64,000 nucleotides of DNA. It comes from Marinisporobacter balticus (GTDB taxonomy: Bacteria > Bacillota > Clostridia > Peptostreptococcales > Thermotaleaceae). The notes beneath the pieces were generated by a model that did not search any database, had not been told where the DNA came from, and saw nothing but the letters and a program-made list of their open reading frames with translations. Positions 51,894-61,743 of the stretch are shown here, in pieces. A program made the translations under genes and the position numbers. Every line of letters starts with the position of its first letter. The stretch's first letter is position 1. The DNA lies in assembly GCF_004345705.1 (NCBI RefSeq), contig NZ_SLWV01000003.1, positions 62,001 to 126,000 of the forward strand, given 5' to 3'.

Positions 51894-54533
51894 ATGGAAC
51901 AAATGAGTTTAAATGAGATCAGAAAGTGTTTTCTAGATTTTTTTGAAAACAAGGAGCATTATGTTAGAGAAAGTTTTTCACTAATTCCAGAAAACGATAA
52001 GAGCCTGTTATTAATAAATGCAGGAATGGCACCTATGAAAAATTATTTTATGGGGATTGAAACGCCACCAAAAGAAAGAATGGCTACTTGTCAAAAATGT
52101 ATTCGGACAGGAGATATTGAAAATGTAGGAAAAACAGCGAGACATGCAACTTTTTTCGAAATGCTTGGGAATTTTTCCTTTGGAGACTATTTTAAGAATG
52201 AAGCGATTGCGTGGAGTTGGGATTTTGTAACAAAATATTTAAAACTACCTGTTGAAAAATTATGGGTTACTGTTTATGAAAAGGATGATGAAGCCTATGC
52301 AATATGGGACAAGAATATAGGCATTTCTCAACAGAAAATAGTGAGATTAGGTAAAGATGATAATTTTTGGGAAATAGGAGTAGGTCCTTGTGGTCCCTGT
52401 TCTGAAATCTATTATGATAGAGGAGAAAAATATGGATGTGGCAGTCCAGATTGTAAACCAGGCTGTGAATGTGATCGATATGTAGAGTTTTGGAATCTTG
52501 TTTTCACACAATTTGATAAGGATGAAGATGGAAACTATAATTCACTACCTAAGCCAAACATTGATACAGGTATGGGATTAGAAAGAATGGCGTGTATTAT
52601 GCAAGAAGTAGATTCTATATTTGAAATTGATACAATAAAACATATATTAAATGAAGTTGTTTTGATATCAGGTCAAAAATATAGGGAAACTGAAAAGACG
52701 GATCTTTCTATAAGAATTATCACAGACCATATCCGTTCGGTTACCTTTATGGTAAGTGATGGGATTATGCCAAGTAATGAAGGAAGAGGATATGTTCTTC
52801 GAAGATTACTTAGACGCGCAGCGAGACATGGAAAGCTTATGGGAATAAAAGGTGCTTTTCTAACAGGGTTGGTAGACCGTGTCATAGATGTATCTGGAGA
52901 AGCGTATACAGATCTTTTAGATAGAAAAGACTATATTAAGAAGGTCATTGCGATTGAGGAAGAGAGATTCCAAGAAACAATAGATCAGGGGAGCGATATC
53001 CTAAAAAAATATATGGATGCGCTTAAAGGGGAAAGTAAAGATACATTATCCGGGGAAAATGCTTTTAGATTATATGATACCTATGGATTCCCATTAGAAC
53101 TAACGAAAGAAATATTAGAAGAAGAAAAAATGAATGTTGATGAAACTGCCTTTAAGGTAGCTATGGAAAAACAAAGGGAAAGAGCAAGAAGTGCTAGACA
53201 GAACAATGATGGGGTAAGTTGGAAAGAAGATATATATGCAAAACTTGATGAAAATATAAAATCACAGTTTAAAGGTTATAAAGATTATACGATGTCTTCA
53301 AAAATTATGGCTTTAGTAAGAGACGGAGAAATTATTGAAAAGGCACAACAGGGAGATCAGATTACAGTTATATTAGATAGGACACCGTTTTACCCAGAAG
53401 GCGGTGGGCAGGTAGGCGACATCGGACTTTTTACCAATGAAGCATGTAAGATCAAGATCACAAACTGTAAGAAAAGCAATAATAATAGGATACTACATAT
53501 AGGTGAGGTAGTAGAGGGGGCTGTTTCTGTAGATACTACTATTAAGGCTTCTATTGATGTTCAAAATAGAATGAGCATTGCAAGAAATCATACAGCTACC
53601 CATCTTCTACAGGCAGCATTGCGAAAGGTAGTAGGAAAACATGTTGAACAATCAGGTTCATCCGTTACACCAGATCGATTAAGATTTGACTTTTCTCATT
53701 TTGAACCGCTAACGAAAGTAGAATTAGAGAAAGTTGAAGCATTGGTAAATCAAAAGGTATTAGAAAGTTTATGTGTTAGCGCAGAACAAATGGGTATAAG
53801 TAAAGCAAAAGAGAAAGGTGCTACTGCACTTTTCGGTGAAAAATATGGAAGTACCGTTCGAGTTGTTTCTATGGGGGACTATAGTATTGAATTATGTGGT
53901 GGAACCCACTTGAATAATACAAGTCAAATAGGATTGTTTAAAATTGTAAGTGAAGGTGGGGTAGCTGCTGGAATAAGAAGGATTGAAGCTATTACAGGTT
54001 ATCAAGCATATAATTATATGAGAGAACAAGAATTGAAAATCAATGAAATTGCGAAAATTCTTAAAAGCAATTCAAAAGAAGTTGTAACAAAGGTAGAAAA
54101 TTTGGTAAATGAATTAAAAGCTGCACATCAAGAAGTAGAAAAACTTAAAAATAAAATAGCAAGTGGTAACATAGATGAAATATTACAAAATGCGGTTGAA
54201 ATTGAGAATATCAAAGTGATAAAATATAAATTAACAGGGTTAGATATGGATAGCTTGCGAAATTTAGGAGATCAGTTAAAAAATAAATTAGGTTCAGGAT
54301 TAGTTGTGTTAGGGGCAGAAAATGACAACAAGGTAAACTTTATCGCTATGGCAACAGAAGATATGGTGCGCAAAGGGATACATGCTGGAAACATTATTAA
54401 GCAAATCGCTAAAATAGCAGGTGGTGGTGGTGGTGGAAAACCAACCATGGCACAAGCGGGAGCAAAAGATGTGTCTAAAATTGATGAAGCATTAAATCAT
54501 GTGATACAAGTAGTAAAAGAACAGATAAAATAA
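51894..54533 (+). CDS. alaS: Alanyl-tRNA synthetase
   Basis: An 879-residue class II synthetase. The catalytic domain shows INAGMAPMKNYFMG and GDYFKNEAIAWSW; the editing domain has HTATHLLQAALR and CGGTHLNNTSQIG zinc ligands; the C-terminal DHHA1-type domain ends with the glycine-rich AGGGGGGKPTMAQAG. All parts are intact and of normal length. Start ATG 51894 has GGAGG upstream. T-box control of alanine supply is expected. Confidence 0.98.
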   Translation: MEQMSLNEIRKCFLDFFENKEHYVRESFSLIPENDKSLLLINAGMAPMKNYFMGIETPPKERMATCQKCIRTGDIENVGKTARHATFFEMLGNFSFGDYFKNEAIAWSWDFVTKYLKLPVEKLWVTVYEKDDEAYAIWDKNIGISQQKIVRLGKDDNFWEIGVGPCGPCSEIYYDRGEKYGCGSPDCKPGCECDRYVEFWNLVFTQFDKDEDGNYNSLPKPNIDTGMGLERMACIMQEVDSIFEIDTIKHILNEVVLISGQKYRETEKTDLSIRIITDHIRSVTFMVSDGIMPSNEGRGYVLRRLLRRAARHGKLMGIKGAFLTGLVDRVIDVSGEAYTDLLDRKDYIKKVIAIEEERFQETIDQGSDILKKYMDALKGESKDTLSGENAFRLYDTYGFPLELTKEILEEEKMNVDETAFKVAMEKQRERARSARQNNDGVSWKEDIYAKLDENIKSQFKGYKDYTMSSKIMALVRDGEIIEKAQQGDQITVILDRTPFYPEGGGQVGDIGLFTNEACKIKITNCKKSNNNRILHIGEVVEGAVSVDTTIKASIDVQNRMSIARNHTATHLLQAALRKVVGKHVEQSGSSVTPDRLRFDFSHFEPLTKVELEKVEALVNQKVLESLCVSAEQMGISKAKEKGATALFGEKYGSTVRVVSMGDYSIELCGGTHLNNTSQIGLFKIVSEGGVAAGIRRIEAITGYQAYNYMREQELKINEIAKILKSNSKEVVTKVENLVNELKAAHQEVEKLKNKIASGNIDEILQNAVEIENIKVIKYKLTGLDMDSLRNLGDQLKNKLGSGLVVLGAENDNKVNFIAMATEDMVRKGIHAGNIIKQIAKIAGGGGGGKPTMAQAGAKDVSKIDEALNHVIQVVKEQIK

Positions 54534-54681
54534 TCTAAGTGGACGGAGGTTTTTGTGTGTAAACTTTCGTCTACTGCATTCTTAGCATATATAGAAATGG
54601 TCTTTAAAAAGGATTCTATAAGGTTATATAGAATATATACATGATCAATCCTATATTATAAAAGAAAGGAGTGTATAAAAT

Positions 54682-54942
54682 ATGTATGACAAATCTAATT
54701 TTACAATGAAATTCAATGTGGATAAAGAAAAAATTAATGAAGCGGAAGAAATTTTGCGAAATGTTTACAAATCTTTAAAAGAAAAAGGCTATAATCCCAT
54801 TAATCAATTGGTGGGGTACATTCTTTCTGGAGATCCTACCTATATTACGAGCTATAATAATGCAAGAAGTTTAATAAGACAACTAGAGAGAGATGAACTA
54901 TTAGAAGAGTTACTGAAATCATATTTAGAAAACAAGGAATAA
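54682..54942 (+). CDS. ireB: IreB family regulatory phosphoprotein (UPF0297)
   Basis: An 86-residue protein of the IreB family, whose Enterococcus member is phosphorylated by the IreK Ser/Thr kinase and affects cephalosporin resistance. Conserved stretches are EEILRNVYKSLKEKGYNPI, NQLVGYILSGDPTYITSY and NARSLIRQLERDELLEELL. AAAGGAG precedes the ATG. The position after alaS and near ruvX is the standard Firmicutes order (alaS-ireB-ruvX-DUF1292), here interrupted by two extra genes. Confidence 0.93.
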   Translation: MYDKSNFTMKFNVDKEKINEAEEILRNVYKSLKEKGYNPINQLVGYILSGDPTYITSYNNARSLIRQLERDELLEELLKSYLENKE

Positions 54943-54981
54943 AAAATGTTTTTTATTATTCCTAAGTAGGAGAGAGATAAG

Positions 54982-57135
54982 TTGAAAAAAAAATACATAA
55001 AAATATATATGGTGATTGTCTTATTATTTATTACACTGACTACCGTTGCATATGCTGGTGAGGATAAAAAAGTAGTTTTAGTTGTAATAAATGAAACGAA
55101 TTATGAAGATTTATACAGTATGCATACAATTCAAGAATTTATTGATATGGGTGCTATTGCACTCATGAATAATAGAACTTCGACAAAAGAAAATACGTAT
55201 AAGGCTTATGCAACAATTGGTGCAGGCGTTAGAGCAGAAGCTGCTTCTAATGCAACAGGGAGTTTTAATATTAACAATGAAATTAAGTCCATGTATTTCA
55301 GAAGAACAGGAATAGATATTCCAAAAGAAGGAATTATTAATGTAGATATGCCAAGACTAATTCGATTAAATGAAAGTGGTCAATATGGAGCAATTCCAGG
55401 AGCACTAGGGGAGTCTCTCCATGAACAGGGCATGAAAACGGCAGTAATAGGAAATAGCGATACGTTAGATGATTTTACTAGACTTGGAACGATGATTGCA
55501 ATGGATTATAAGGGATATGTAGATTATGGAAATATTGAAAAAAGTACATTGACAAAAGATGAAAGCTATCCGTTTGGATTTAAAAATAACTATGATAAAT
55601 TGATAGATGTATTTAAAGATACATATAATGAAGCACAATTGATTGTAGTAGATATTGGAGATATTGGAAGACTTGAAAGATATAAACCAAATCTATCAGA
55701 TGAAATGTATTTGGAACAAAAATCAAAAATATTAAAAGATATGGATAATTATATTAAAAACATAAGAAACAATATTGATTTTAAAAATACAAGAATGATT
55801 ATTGCAACACCTTATCCATCATCGGAGGATATAAAAAATGGGAATAATCTAACACCGGTCGTGTTTTATGGAGATAGGATTAGCCAAGGCGTGTTAACTT
55901 CTAATACTACTAGAAGAGGAGGCATTATTGGTAATGTCGACATTGCTCCTTCTATTGCAGATTATCTTAAAACAAGTGCAATAAATATGAGTGGTAGACC
56001 TGTTCAATTTATTGAAAAAGAGCATAATATGGATTTTTTAATGGGGTTAAATGATCAAGTTATAAGCACATCAAAAAACAGATATCCTGTATTATCTACC
56101 TTTGCAATATTTGAAATATTGGTTTCTATTTTGGCGTTGGTTATCATTTTGATTGAAAACAAATTAAATAAAAAGATTATTTTGTATTATAAAAATATTT
56201 TATTGAGTACAATGGCAGTTCCTTTTGGATTATTAATATTACCGTTGTTTCATGTACAAAACCTTTTTATAACTTATGCTTTATTAATTGGTTTAACTCT
56301 TTTGATTACATATATCACAAAGAAGATCAGTAAGAATACACTAGATAGCTTATTAATACTATCGTTTATTACTATGTTCGCGTTACTCTTAGATATATGC
56401 ACCAATGCAAATTTAATGAAGACTTCACTTTTAGGATATGATCCCATTATTGGTGCAAGGTATTATGGCATAGGCAATGAATATATGGGTGTGTTAATTG
56501 GTTCAACCCTTGTGTTTGCAACGGCTATTATTGATAGATTTAAACTAAATAAAAGGTGGACAATCTTAATTTTTGCCATTACAATATTAATCATCGGGTT
56601 TCCAAAGTTGGGTGCAAATGTAGGTGGAACAATGACAGCAGTTGGTGCTTTTTCTTTTGCAATTTTAAGACTTTTTAACGTTAAAATAAAGCTAAAACAA
56701 CTAATACTAATTGGTGCAGCTATTATAGCGGTTGTTGCATTTATGGCTTTTATTGATATAAAAGTGATTAAAAGCCAATCGCATTTAGCAGGTGCAATCA
56801 ATCAAATTATACAAGGTGGGCCCACGATGATTTTTTTAATCATAAAGAGAAAGCTTGAAATGAATATGAGATTGATCGGTATTACCATATGGAGTAAAGT
56901 GCTTATGTCAGCAATCCTTATATTAGCAACACTATTTTACAGACCTGTTGGAACGATTCGTAAACTAATTCATGTATATCCTAATTTATATATTGGCTGG
57001 GCAGGAATCGTTATGGCTTGTGTAGTGGCACTTTTTGTGAATGATTCAGGGGTTGTAGCTGCTGCAACAGGGATTATATTTTTAGCAATGAGTATGTTAT
57101 ATCTTATATTTTCTAGTGTTAAAGAGAATTATTAG
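54982..57135 (+). CDS. Large membrane protein with alkaline-phosphatase-like ectodomain
   Basis: A 717-residue protein starting at TTG with GGAGAGAG upstream. A signal peptide (about 1-25) precedes an extracytoplasmic region (26-365) with VVLVVINETNYEDLYSM, LGESLHEQGMKTAVIGNSD and GNVDIAPSIADYLK, recalling the alkaline phosphatase / phosphomutase superfamily, though several metal ligands are not obvious. About nine membrane helices follow from residue 370, with a conserved loop GARYYGIGNEYMGV. The pairing suggests transfer or cleavage of an envelope phosphodiester; function is unproven. Confidence 0.6.
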   Translation: MKKKYIKIYMVIVLLFITLTTVAYAGEDKKVVLVVINETNYEDLYSMHTIQEFIDMGAIALMNNRTSTKENTYKAYATIGAGVRAEAASNATGSFNINNEIKSMYFRRTGIDIPKEGIINVDMPRLIRLNESGQYGAIPGALGESLHEQGMKTAVIGNSDTLDDFTRLGTMIAMDYKGYVDYGNIEKSTLTKDESYPFGFKNNYDKLIDVFKDTYNEAQLIVVDIGDIGRLERYKPNLSDEMYLEQKSKILKDMDNYIKNIRNNIDFKNTRMIIATPYPSSEDIKNGNNLTPVVFYGDRISQGVLTSNTTRRGGIIGNVDIAPSIADYLKTSAINMSGRPVQFIEKEHNMDFLMGLNDQVISTSKNRYPVLSTFAIFEILVSILALVIILIENKLNKKIILYYKNILLSTMAVPFGLLILPLFHVQNLFITYALLIGLTLLITYITKKISKNTLDSLLILSFITMFALLLDICTNANLMKTSLLGYDPIIGARYYGIGNEYMGVLIGSTLVFATAIIDRFKLNKRWTILIFAITILIIGFPKLGANVGGTMTAVGAFSFAILRLFNVKIKLKQLILIGAAIIAVVAFMAFIDIKVIKSQSHLAGAINQIIQGGPTMIFLIIKRKLEMNMRLIGITIWSKVLMSAILILATLFYRPVGTIRKLIHVYPNLYIGWAGIVMACVVALFVNDSGVVAAATGIIFLAMSMLYLIFSSVKENY

Positions 57136-57144
57136 GAGAAAAAA

Positions 57145-58095
57145 ATGGAATACAGAATGTTAGGGAATACGGGAATAAAAGTATCGAGATTATGTTTTGG
57201 AGGACTCACAGTAGGACCTCTTCAAGCAAATTTACCAGTTGAAATAGGTGCACAAGTGATCTTAGAAGCTTTTCGCAGAGGGGTAAATTTTATCGATACT
57301 GCGCAGTTGTATGAAACATATCCATATATAAAAAGAGCATTAGAACTTTATGGAAAAGATGATATTGTTATTGCTACAAAGTCATATGCTTATGATAAAA
57401 AAACTGCTGAAGCTAGTTTATCTAAGGCATTAAATGAGTTAAAGGTTGATAAAAATGATATTTTTTTACTACATGAGCAAGAAAGTGAGCATACATTAAG
57501 AGGACATTATGAAGCTTTGCGTTATTATTTAAAAATGAAAAAAGAGGGTATAATAAATGCTGTAGGGATATCTACGCATACTGTTCGCGCAGTAGAAGTA
57601 GCAGGAAAAATGGAAGAAATTGATGTAATTCATCCAATCATTAATAAAAAGGGAATAGGCATACAAGATGGTAGTAGAGATGAAATGTTAAAAGCGATTC
57701 ATAAAGCTTATAAAAATGGAAAAGGCATCTATGGGATGAAGCCCATTGGGGGAGGAAATTTAATTCATTCAGTAGATGAATGTCTAGAATATGCATTAGA
57801 TATAAAAGCGTTACATTCAATTGCTGTTGGCATGCAGACAAAAGAAGAAGTGATAGCCAATGTATTAAAATTTAATGGAGAGATGATTCCAGAGAATATA
57901 ACAAATAAAATTTCTAAAAAAACAAGGAAACTGCACATAGACTCTTGGTGTGAACGGTGCGGGACTTGTGTTGAACACTGTAAGCATCATGCGCTAAGCA
58001 TAGTGGATGATCAATTAGTTGTAGATCGAAACAAGTGCGTTCTTTGTGGGTATTGTAGTAGATATTGTCCACAATTTTGTATAAAAATTGTATAG
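57145..58095 (+). CDS. Aldo/keto reductase with C-terminal 2[4Fe-4S] ferredoxin domain
   Basis: A 316-residue fusion. Residues 1-265 form an aldo/keto reductase barrel (MEYRMLGNTGIKVSRLCFGG, NFIDTAQLYETYPYIK with catalytic Asp/Tyr, TKSYAYDKKT). Residues 270-316 hold two cysteine clusters, CERCGTCVEHC and CVLCGYCSRYC, typical of bacterial ferredoxins. This fused family is common in anaerobes; substrate unknown. It is ten bases after the membrane-protein gene and 15 bases before ruvX, so likely in one operon. Confidence 0.88.
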   Translation: MEYRMLGNTGIKVSRLCFGGLTVGPLQANLPVEIGAQVILEAFRRGVNFIDTAQLYETYPYIKRALELYGKDDIVIATKSYAYDKKTAEASLSKALNELKVDKNDIFLLHEQESEHTLRGHYEALRYYLKMKKEGIINAVGISTHTVRAVEVAGKMEEIDVIHPIINKKGIGIQDGSRDEMLKAIHKAYKNGKGIYGMKPIGGGNLIHSVDECLEYALDIKALHSIAVGMQTKEEVIANVLKFNGEMIPENITNKISKKTRKLHIDSWCERCGTCVEHCKHHALSIVDDQLVVDRNKCVLCGYCSRYCPQFCIKIV

Positions 58096-58110
58096 AGATG
58101 AGGGCTAGGC

Positions 58111-58521
58111 ATGAGAACAATGGGATTAGATGTAGGCGATAGAACTATAGGGGTTGCAGTAAGCGATGCAATGGGATTAACAGCACAAGGAATTGAAACC
58201 ATTCGAAGAACAAATAAAAAAGAAGACTATAAAAGATTAGAAGAAATTATTAAGGAAAAAGTAGTTACAAAAATTATCGTAGGATTGCCGAAAAATATGG
58301 ATGGGACAATTGGTTCGCAAGGAAAAAAAGTTTTGCAATTTGTAGAGGATTTAAAGAAACGTTTTACTATAGAGATGATTCTATGGGACGAAAGATTAAC
58401 AAGTGTAGCAGCAGAGAAAACTTTAATAAGTGCAGATGTGAGTAGAAAAAAGAGGAAAAAAGTGATAGATATGCTCGCTGCAACATACATTCTACAAGGA
58501 TATTTAGATGTTAAGAAATAA
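58111..58521 (+). CDS. ruvX: RuvX/YqgF Holliday junction resolvase-like protein
   Basis: A 136-residue RNase H-like fold protein with GLDVGDRTIGVAVSD (first catalytic Asp), IVGLPKNMDGTIGSQ, and WDERLTSVAAEKTL. Members process Holliday junctions or the 5' end of pre-16S rRNA. AGATGAGGGC precedes the ATG. Part of the alaS-ireB-ruvX group. Confidence 0.94.
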   Translation: MRTMGLDVGDRTIGVAVSDAMGLTAQGIETIRRTNKKEDYKRLEEIIKEKVVTKIIVGLPKNMDGTIGSQGKKVLQFVEDLKKRFTIEMILWDERLTSVAAEKTLISADVSRKKRKKVIDMLAATYILQGYLDVKK

Positions 58522-58561
58522 TTATTTTTTTATCTACAAAATTAATGAAGAGGTGATTTGA

Positions 58562-58810
58562 ATGAACGATGAAAATAGAATAACGTTATTAGATGAAAAT
58601 GAAAAGGAAATTGATTTTGAAATAATAGCAACCCTTAATGTAGAAAAGTCGGAATATGCAATATTACAACCATTAGGAGAAGATGAAGGAGTAGTGATTT
58701 TTAAGATCATGGAAGTCGCTGGAGAAGAAGTACTTGAAAGCATTCAAGAGGAAGAAGAATTAAATTTAGTTGTAGCTGCCTATGAAGAATTGTTACTAGA
58801 AGAAGAATAA
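58562..58810 (+). CDS. DUF1292 family protein
   Basis: An 82-residue very acidic protein with RITLLDENEKEIDFEIIATL, then SEYAILQPLGEDEGVVIFKI, the DUF1292 pattern. It usually follows ruvX in Firmicutes. GAGGTG precedes the ATG. No function is known. Confidence 0.85.
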   Translation: MNDENRITLLDENEKEIDFEIIATLNVEKSEYAILQPLGEDEGVVIFKIMEVAGEEVLESIQEEEELNLVVAAYEELLLEEE

Positions 58811-58884
58811 AAGAATGATTTCATAAAGGGGTATCTATGTGAATAGTTACCCTACTTTATTAGAAACTTATATATTTAGATAAA

Positions 58885-58913
58885 TTGACAAATAAAAATA
58901 GATATAGTAAAAT
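58885..58913 (+). promoter_or_regulatory. Promoter of the small zinc-ribbon gene
   Basis: Perfect TTGACA, 17-base spacer, TAAAAT -10, 68 bases before the start at 58982. Confidence 0.7.
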
Positions 58914-58981
58914 ATTAATTGAAAACAAATATCAGTTAATATGGAGAATTCATTATAAATAATCTTTAAGGGGTTGATGCT

Positions 58982-59125
58982 ATGTCGTTTATCTGTAAAA
59001 CATGTGGAAATATTATTAAAGATCCAAATTGTTTAAGATGTCCAAGATGTCATACAATCATAAAAAAATCACCTAAATGTGAAGATTGTAAAGGATGTAG
59101 CTTGAAATTTAAAGATTGCAAATAA
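58982..59125 (+). CDS. Small cysteine-rich zinc-ribbon protein (47 residues)
   Basis: A short gene that ordinary length cut-offs miss: ATG 58982 with AAGGGG 8-9 bases upstream, TAA at 59123. The protein starts MSFICKTCGNIIKDPNC and contains nine cysteines in CxxC pairs (CKTC, CPRC, CEDC) plus CKGC and a last CK. This is a double zinc-ribbon-like pattern. It lies between DUF1292 and the Fur-family gene and has a good promoter of its own. Function unknown; metal binding is inferred from the cysteines. Confidence 0.75.
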   Translation: MSFICKTCGNIIKDPNCLRCPRCHTIIKKSPKCEDCKGCSLKFKDCK

Positions 59126-59260
59126 TAATATTTTACATTGCATACTTATTAAAACGAGCATTATCAACCAGAATATACAATTAATCCTTGACTTTTATAA
59201 GGTTAGCAATTAAACTATTGCATATAAGATATATTATTAATTGAAAAAGAAGGTGCTAAA

Positions 59261-59695
59261 GTGAAGGACTTTATGGAAAGTTTAAAGGATAAATTAAAAG
59301 AAAAAGGGTATAAACTTACGCCTCAAAGAAGAGCTACTTTGGATACCATTATTGAAAATCAAGGGAAGCATTTAAGCACTGAAGAAATCTATGATATGGT
59401 TAAAAGCAAATGTCCCGAAATTGGATTAGCTACTGTTTATAGAACTTTACAACTTCTTGATGAACTCGAGATAATATCAAAAATTAATTTTGACGATGGA
59501 TGTAGCAGATATGAATTGAATACCCACGAAGATGATCATCAGCATCATCATTTAATATGTTTAAACTGTGGATTGGTCATTGAAGTTGAAGTGGATTTAA
59601 TGGAAGCATTAGAAGAAGAAATTGAAAAAAATTGTGATTTTAAAATTAGCGATCATAAAGTCAAATTCTTTGGATATTGTTCTAAGTGTAAGTAA
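59261..59695 (+). CDS. Fur family metalloregulator
   Basis: A 144-residue Fur/PerR/Zur protein. The N-terminal winged helix contains GYKLTPQRRATLDTI and LATVYRTLQLLDELEI; the C-terminal half has the His-rich metal site EDDHQHHHLICLNCG and the structural zinc cysteines CLNCG and CSKCK. Which metal it senses is not decidable by eye. GTG start with GAAGGTG upstream. It ends in a terminator. Confidence 0.92.
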   Translation: MKDFMESLKDKLKEKGYKLTPQRRATLDTIIENQGKHLSTEEIYDMVKSKCPEIGLATVYRTLQLLDELEIISKINFDDGCSRYELNTHEDDHQHHHLICLNCGLVIEVEVDLMEALEEEIEKNCDFKISDHKVKFFGYCSKCK

Positions 59696-59728
59696 ATCCT
59701 GTATCTAAAAAAGTTACAGGATTTTTTT
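59694..59728 (+). terminator. Terminator after the Fur-family gene
   Basis: AAATCCTGTA/TACAGGATTT stem and T-run, overlapping the stop codon. Confidence 0.85.
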
Positions 59729-59947
59729 ATCTATTAAAAAGGTTAAAATTTTCATTTTATCTGTTTACTTATACAAGAAAATAGCAATAATAATAGAAAG
59801 AGTGGTGTAGTTCCAGAGAAAATGATTTGTATTGATAAGGTATATTAAATAAAGTATAATAAGTTAGGTGTGATTGTCCGGATTTGTTTAGAGTAATGGA
59901 GATATGAGCGCGGATATAAACATAGTAGAGAAAAGGAGTGTGATATT

Positions 59948-61615
59948 ATGGTGAGAAAACCAGAAAAAATTAAAGTGATTCCTCTTGGGGGATTAAACGA
60001 AATTGGGAAAAATATGATGGCATTTGAATATATGGATGATATCATTGTTGTGGACTGTGGAATGAGTTTTCCAGAAGATGAGATGTTAGGAATTGATATA
60101 GTTATTCCGGACATTACATACTTAATAAAAAATAAAGATAAAGTAAGAGGGATTGTACTTACACATGGACATGAAGACCACATAGGGGCATTACCTTATG
60201 TATTAAAAAAGATCGATGTGCCTATATATGGAACCAAATTGACATTAGGATTGGTAGAAAATAAACTTAAGGAGCATAAATTATCATCAAGTGTGCATAA
60301 GGAAGTTGTAAAGCCTGGCAATGTTATCAAACTAGGAGAATTTGAAGTTGAGTTTATTAAAACAAGTCATTCTATTGCAGATGCGGTATGCTTTGCGATC
60401 AATACACCTTTAGGAACCATTGTGCATACAGGAGATTTCAAAATAGATTATACACCGATTGATGGAGAGCCTATTGATTTACATAGACTAGCTGAACTCG
60501 GTAAAAAGGGTGTTTTATTATTACTTGCAGATAGTACAAATGTTGAAAGACAAGGCTACACGATGTCTGAAAAAACAGTAGGTGTAACTTTTGAAAATAT
60601 ATTTAGAAATGCAACCCAAAGAATTATTGTGGCTACTTTTGCATCCAATGTACATAGAGTTCAGCAGATTGTTGATGCAGCCTATAAATTTAATCGGAAG
60701 ATTTCTGTTTCTGGAAGAAGTATGGTAAATGTTGTGAATGTCGCTATGGAACTAGGTTATTTAAATGTTCCAGAAGATATATTAATCGATATTAATGATA
60801 TCAAAAAATATCCTGACAATGAAGTGGTTGTAATTACTACTGGAAGTCAGGGAGAACCTATGTCAGCATTATCAAGAATGGCTTCGGGAGAACATAGAAA
60901 ACTAGAAATACAGCAAGGCGATATGGTCATTATTTCTGCAACACCTATACCAGGGAATGAAAAAACAGTATCAAGAGTGATTAATCAATTGTTTGAGAAA
61001 GGTGCAAATGTTATTTATGAAGCCTTAGCGGATGTACATGTATCTGGACATGCTTGTCAAGAGGAACTTAAATTAATGCATTCTTTGATTAAACCAAAGT
61101 ATTTTATTCCAGTACATGGTGAGTATAGACATCTAAAACAACATGCAAAACTTGCGGAAAACTTAGGGATGCCAAGTGATCATATATTTACAATTGAGAA
61201 TGGACAGTGCGTAGAAATAGCTAAAGAAAGTGCGAAAATTTGTGGCAATGTACAATCAGGTAAGATTTTAGTAGATGGATTAGGTGTAGGGGATGTAGGA
61301 AATATTGTACTAAGAGATAGGAAACATTTATCAGAAGATGGTTTGATGGTTGTTGTTGTAACAATCACAAAAGAAAATGGACAGGTAGCTTCAGGACCAG
61401 ATATTATCTCTAGAGGGTTTGTTTATGTAAGAGAATCTGAAGTGTTGATGGATGAAGCGAGAACAGTAGTTAGAAATGCACTACAAGTTTGTCAAACCAA
61501 CGGAGTAAGAGAATGGGCTACATTAAAATCTGCTATTAGAGATAGTCTAAAAGGTTTCTTGTATGAAAAAACAAAGAGAAGTCCGATGATTTTACCGATT
61601 ATTATGGAAGTTTAA
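59948..61615 (+). CDS. rnj: Ribonuclease J
   Basis: A 555-residue metallo-beta-lactamase-fold 5'-3' exonuclease/endonuclease of mRNA turnover. The metal motif is LTHGHEDHIGALPYV; the beta-CASP region has DSTNVERQGYT, ATFASNVHRVQQIV and TTGSQGEPMSALSRMA; HVSGHACQEEL and VHGEYRHLKQHAKLA are conserved, and the C-terminal domain is present. AAAGGAG precedes the ATG. A terminator hairpin follows. Confidence 0.96.
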   Translation: MVRKPEKIKVIPLGGLNEIGKNMMAFEYMDDIIVVDCGMSFPEDEMLGIDIVIPDITYLIKNKDKVRGIVLTHGHEDHIGALPYVLKKIDVPIYGTKLTLGLVENKLKEHKLSSSVHKEVVKPGNVIKLGEFEVEFIKTSHSIADAVCFAINTPLGTIVHTGDFKIDYTPIDGEPIDLHRLAELGKKGVLLLLADSTNVERQGYTMSEKTVGVTFENIFRNATQRIIVATFASNVHRVQQIVDAAYKFNRKISVSGRSMVNVVNVAMELGYLNVPEDILIDINDIKKYPDNEVVVITTGSQGEPMSALSRMASGEHRKLEIQQGDMVIISATPIPGNEKTVSRVINQLFEKGANVIYEALADVHVSGHACQEELKLMHSLIKPKYFIPVHGEYRHLKQHAKLAENLGMPSDHIFTIENGQCVEIAKESAKICGNVQSGKILVDGLGVGDVGNIVLRDRKHLSEDGLMVVVVTITKENGQVASGPDIISRGFVYVRESEVLMDEARTVVRNALQVCQTNGVREWATLKSAIRDSLKGFLYEKTKRSPMILPIIMEV

Positions 61616-61620
61616 AGATA

Positions 61621-61652
61621 AAAATATGCTGCAAATGTAGCATATTTTTTTA
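61621..61652 (+). terminator. Terminator after rnj
   Basis: AAAATATGCT/AGCATATTTT stem with T-rich tail. Confidence 0.85.
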
Positions 61653-61679
61653 TTTATACACGGAATTTTTAGGAAGCGG

Positions 61680-61708
61680 TTGTAAATAATTGTAGAGAAT
61701 TGTATAAT
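61680..61708 (+). promoter_or_regulatory. Promoter of mltG
   Basis: TTGTAA, 17-base spacer, perfect TATAAT at 61703-61708. Confidence 0.65.
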
Positions 61709-61743
61709 TAGATAATGAAAAATTATTATTTGGAGGTAGATGG

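Noticed and set aside
54537..54576. Terminator after alaS
   Set aside because: The inverted repeat is imperfect and lacks a T-tract, so it was not listed as a feature.
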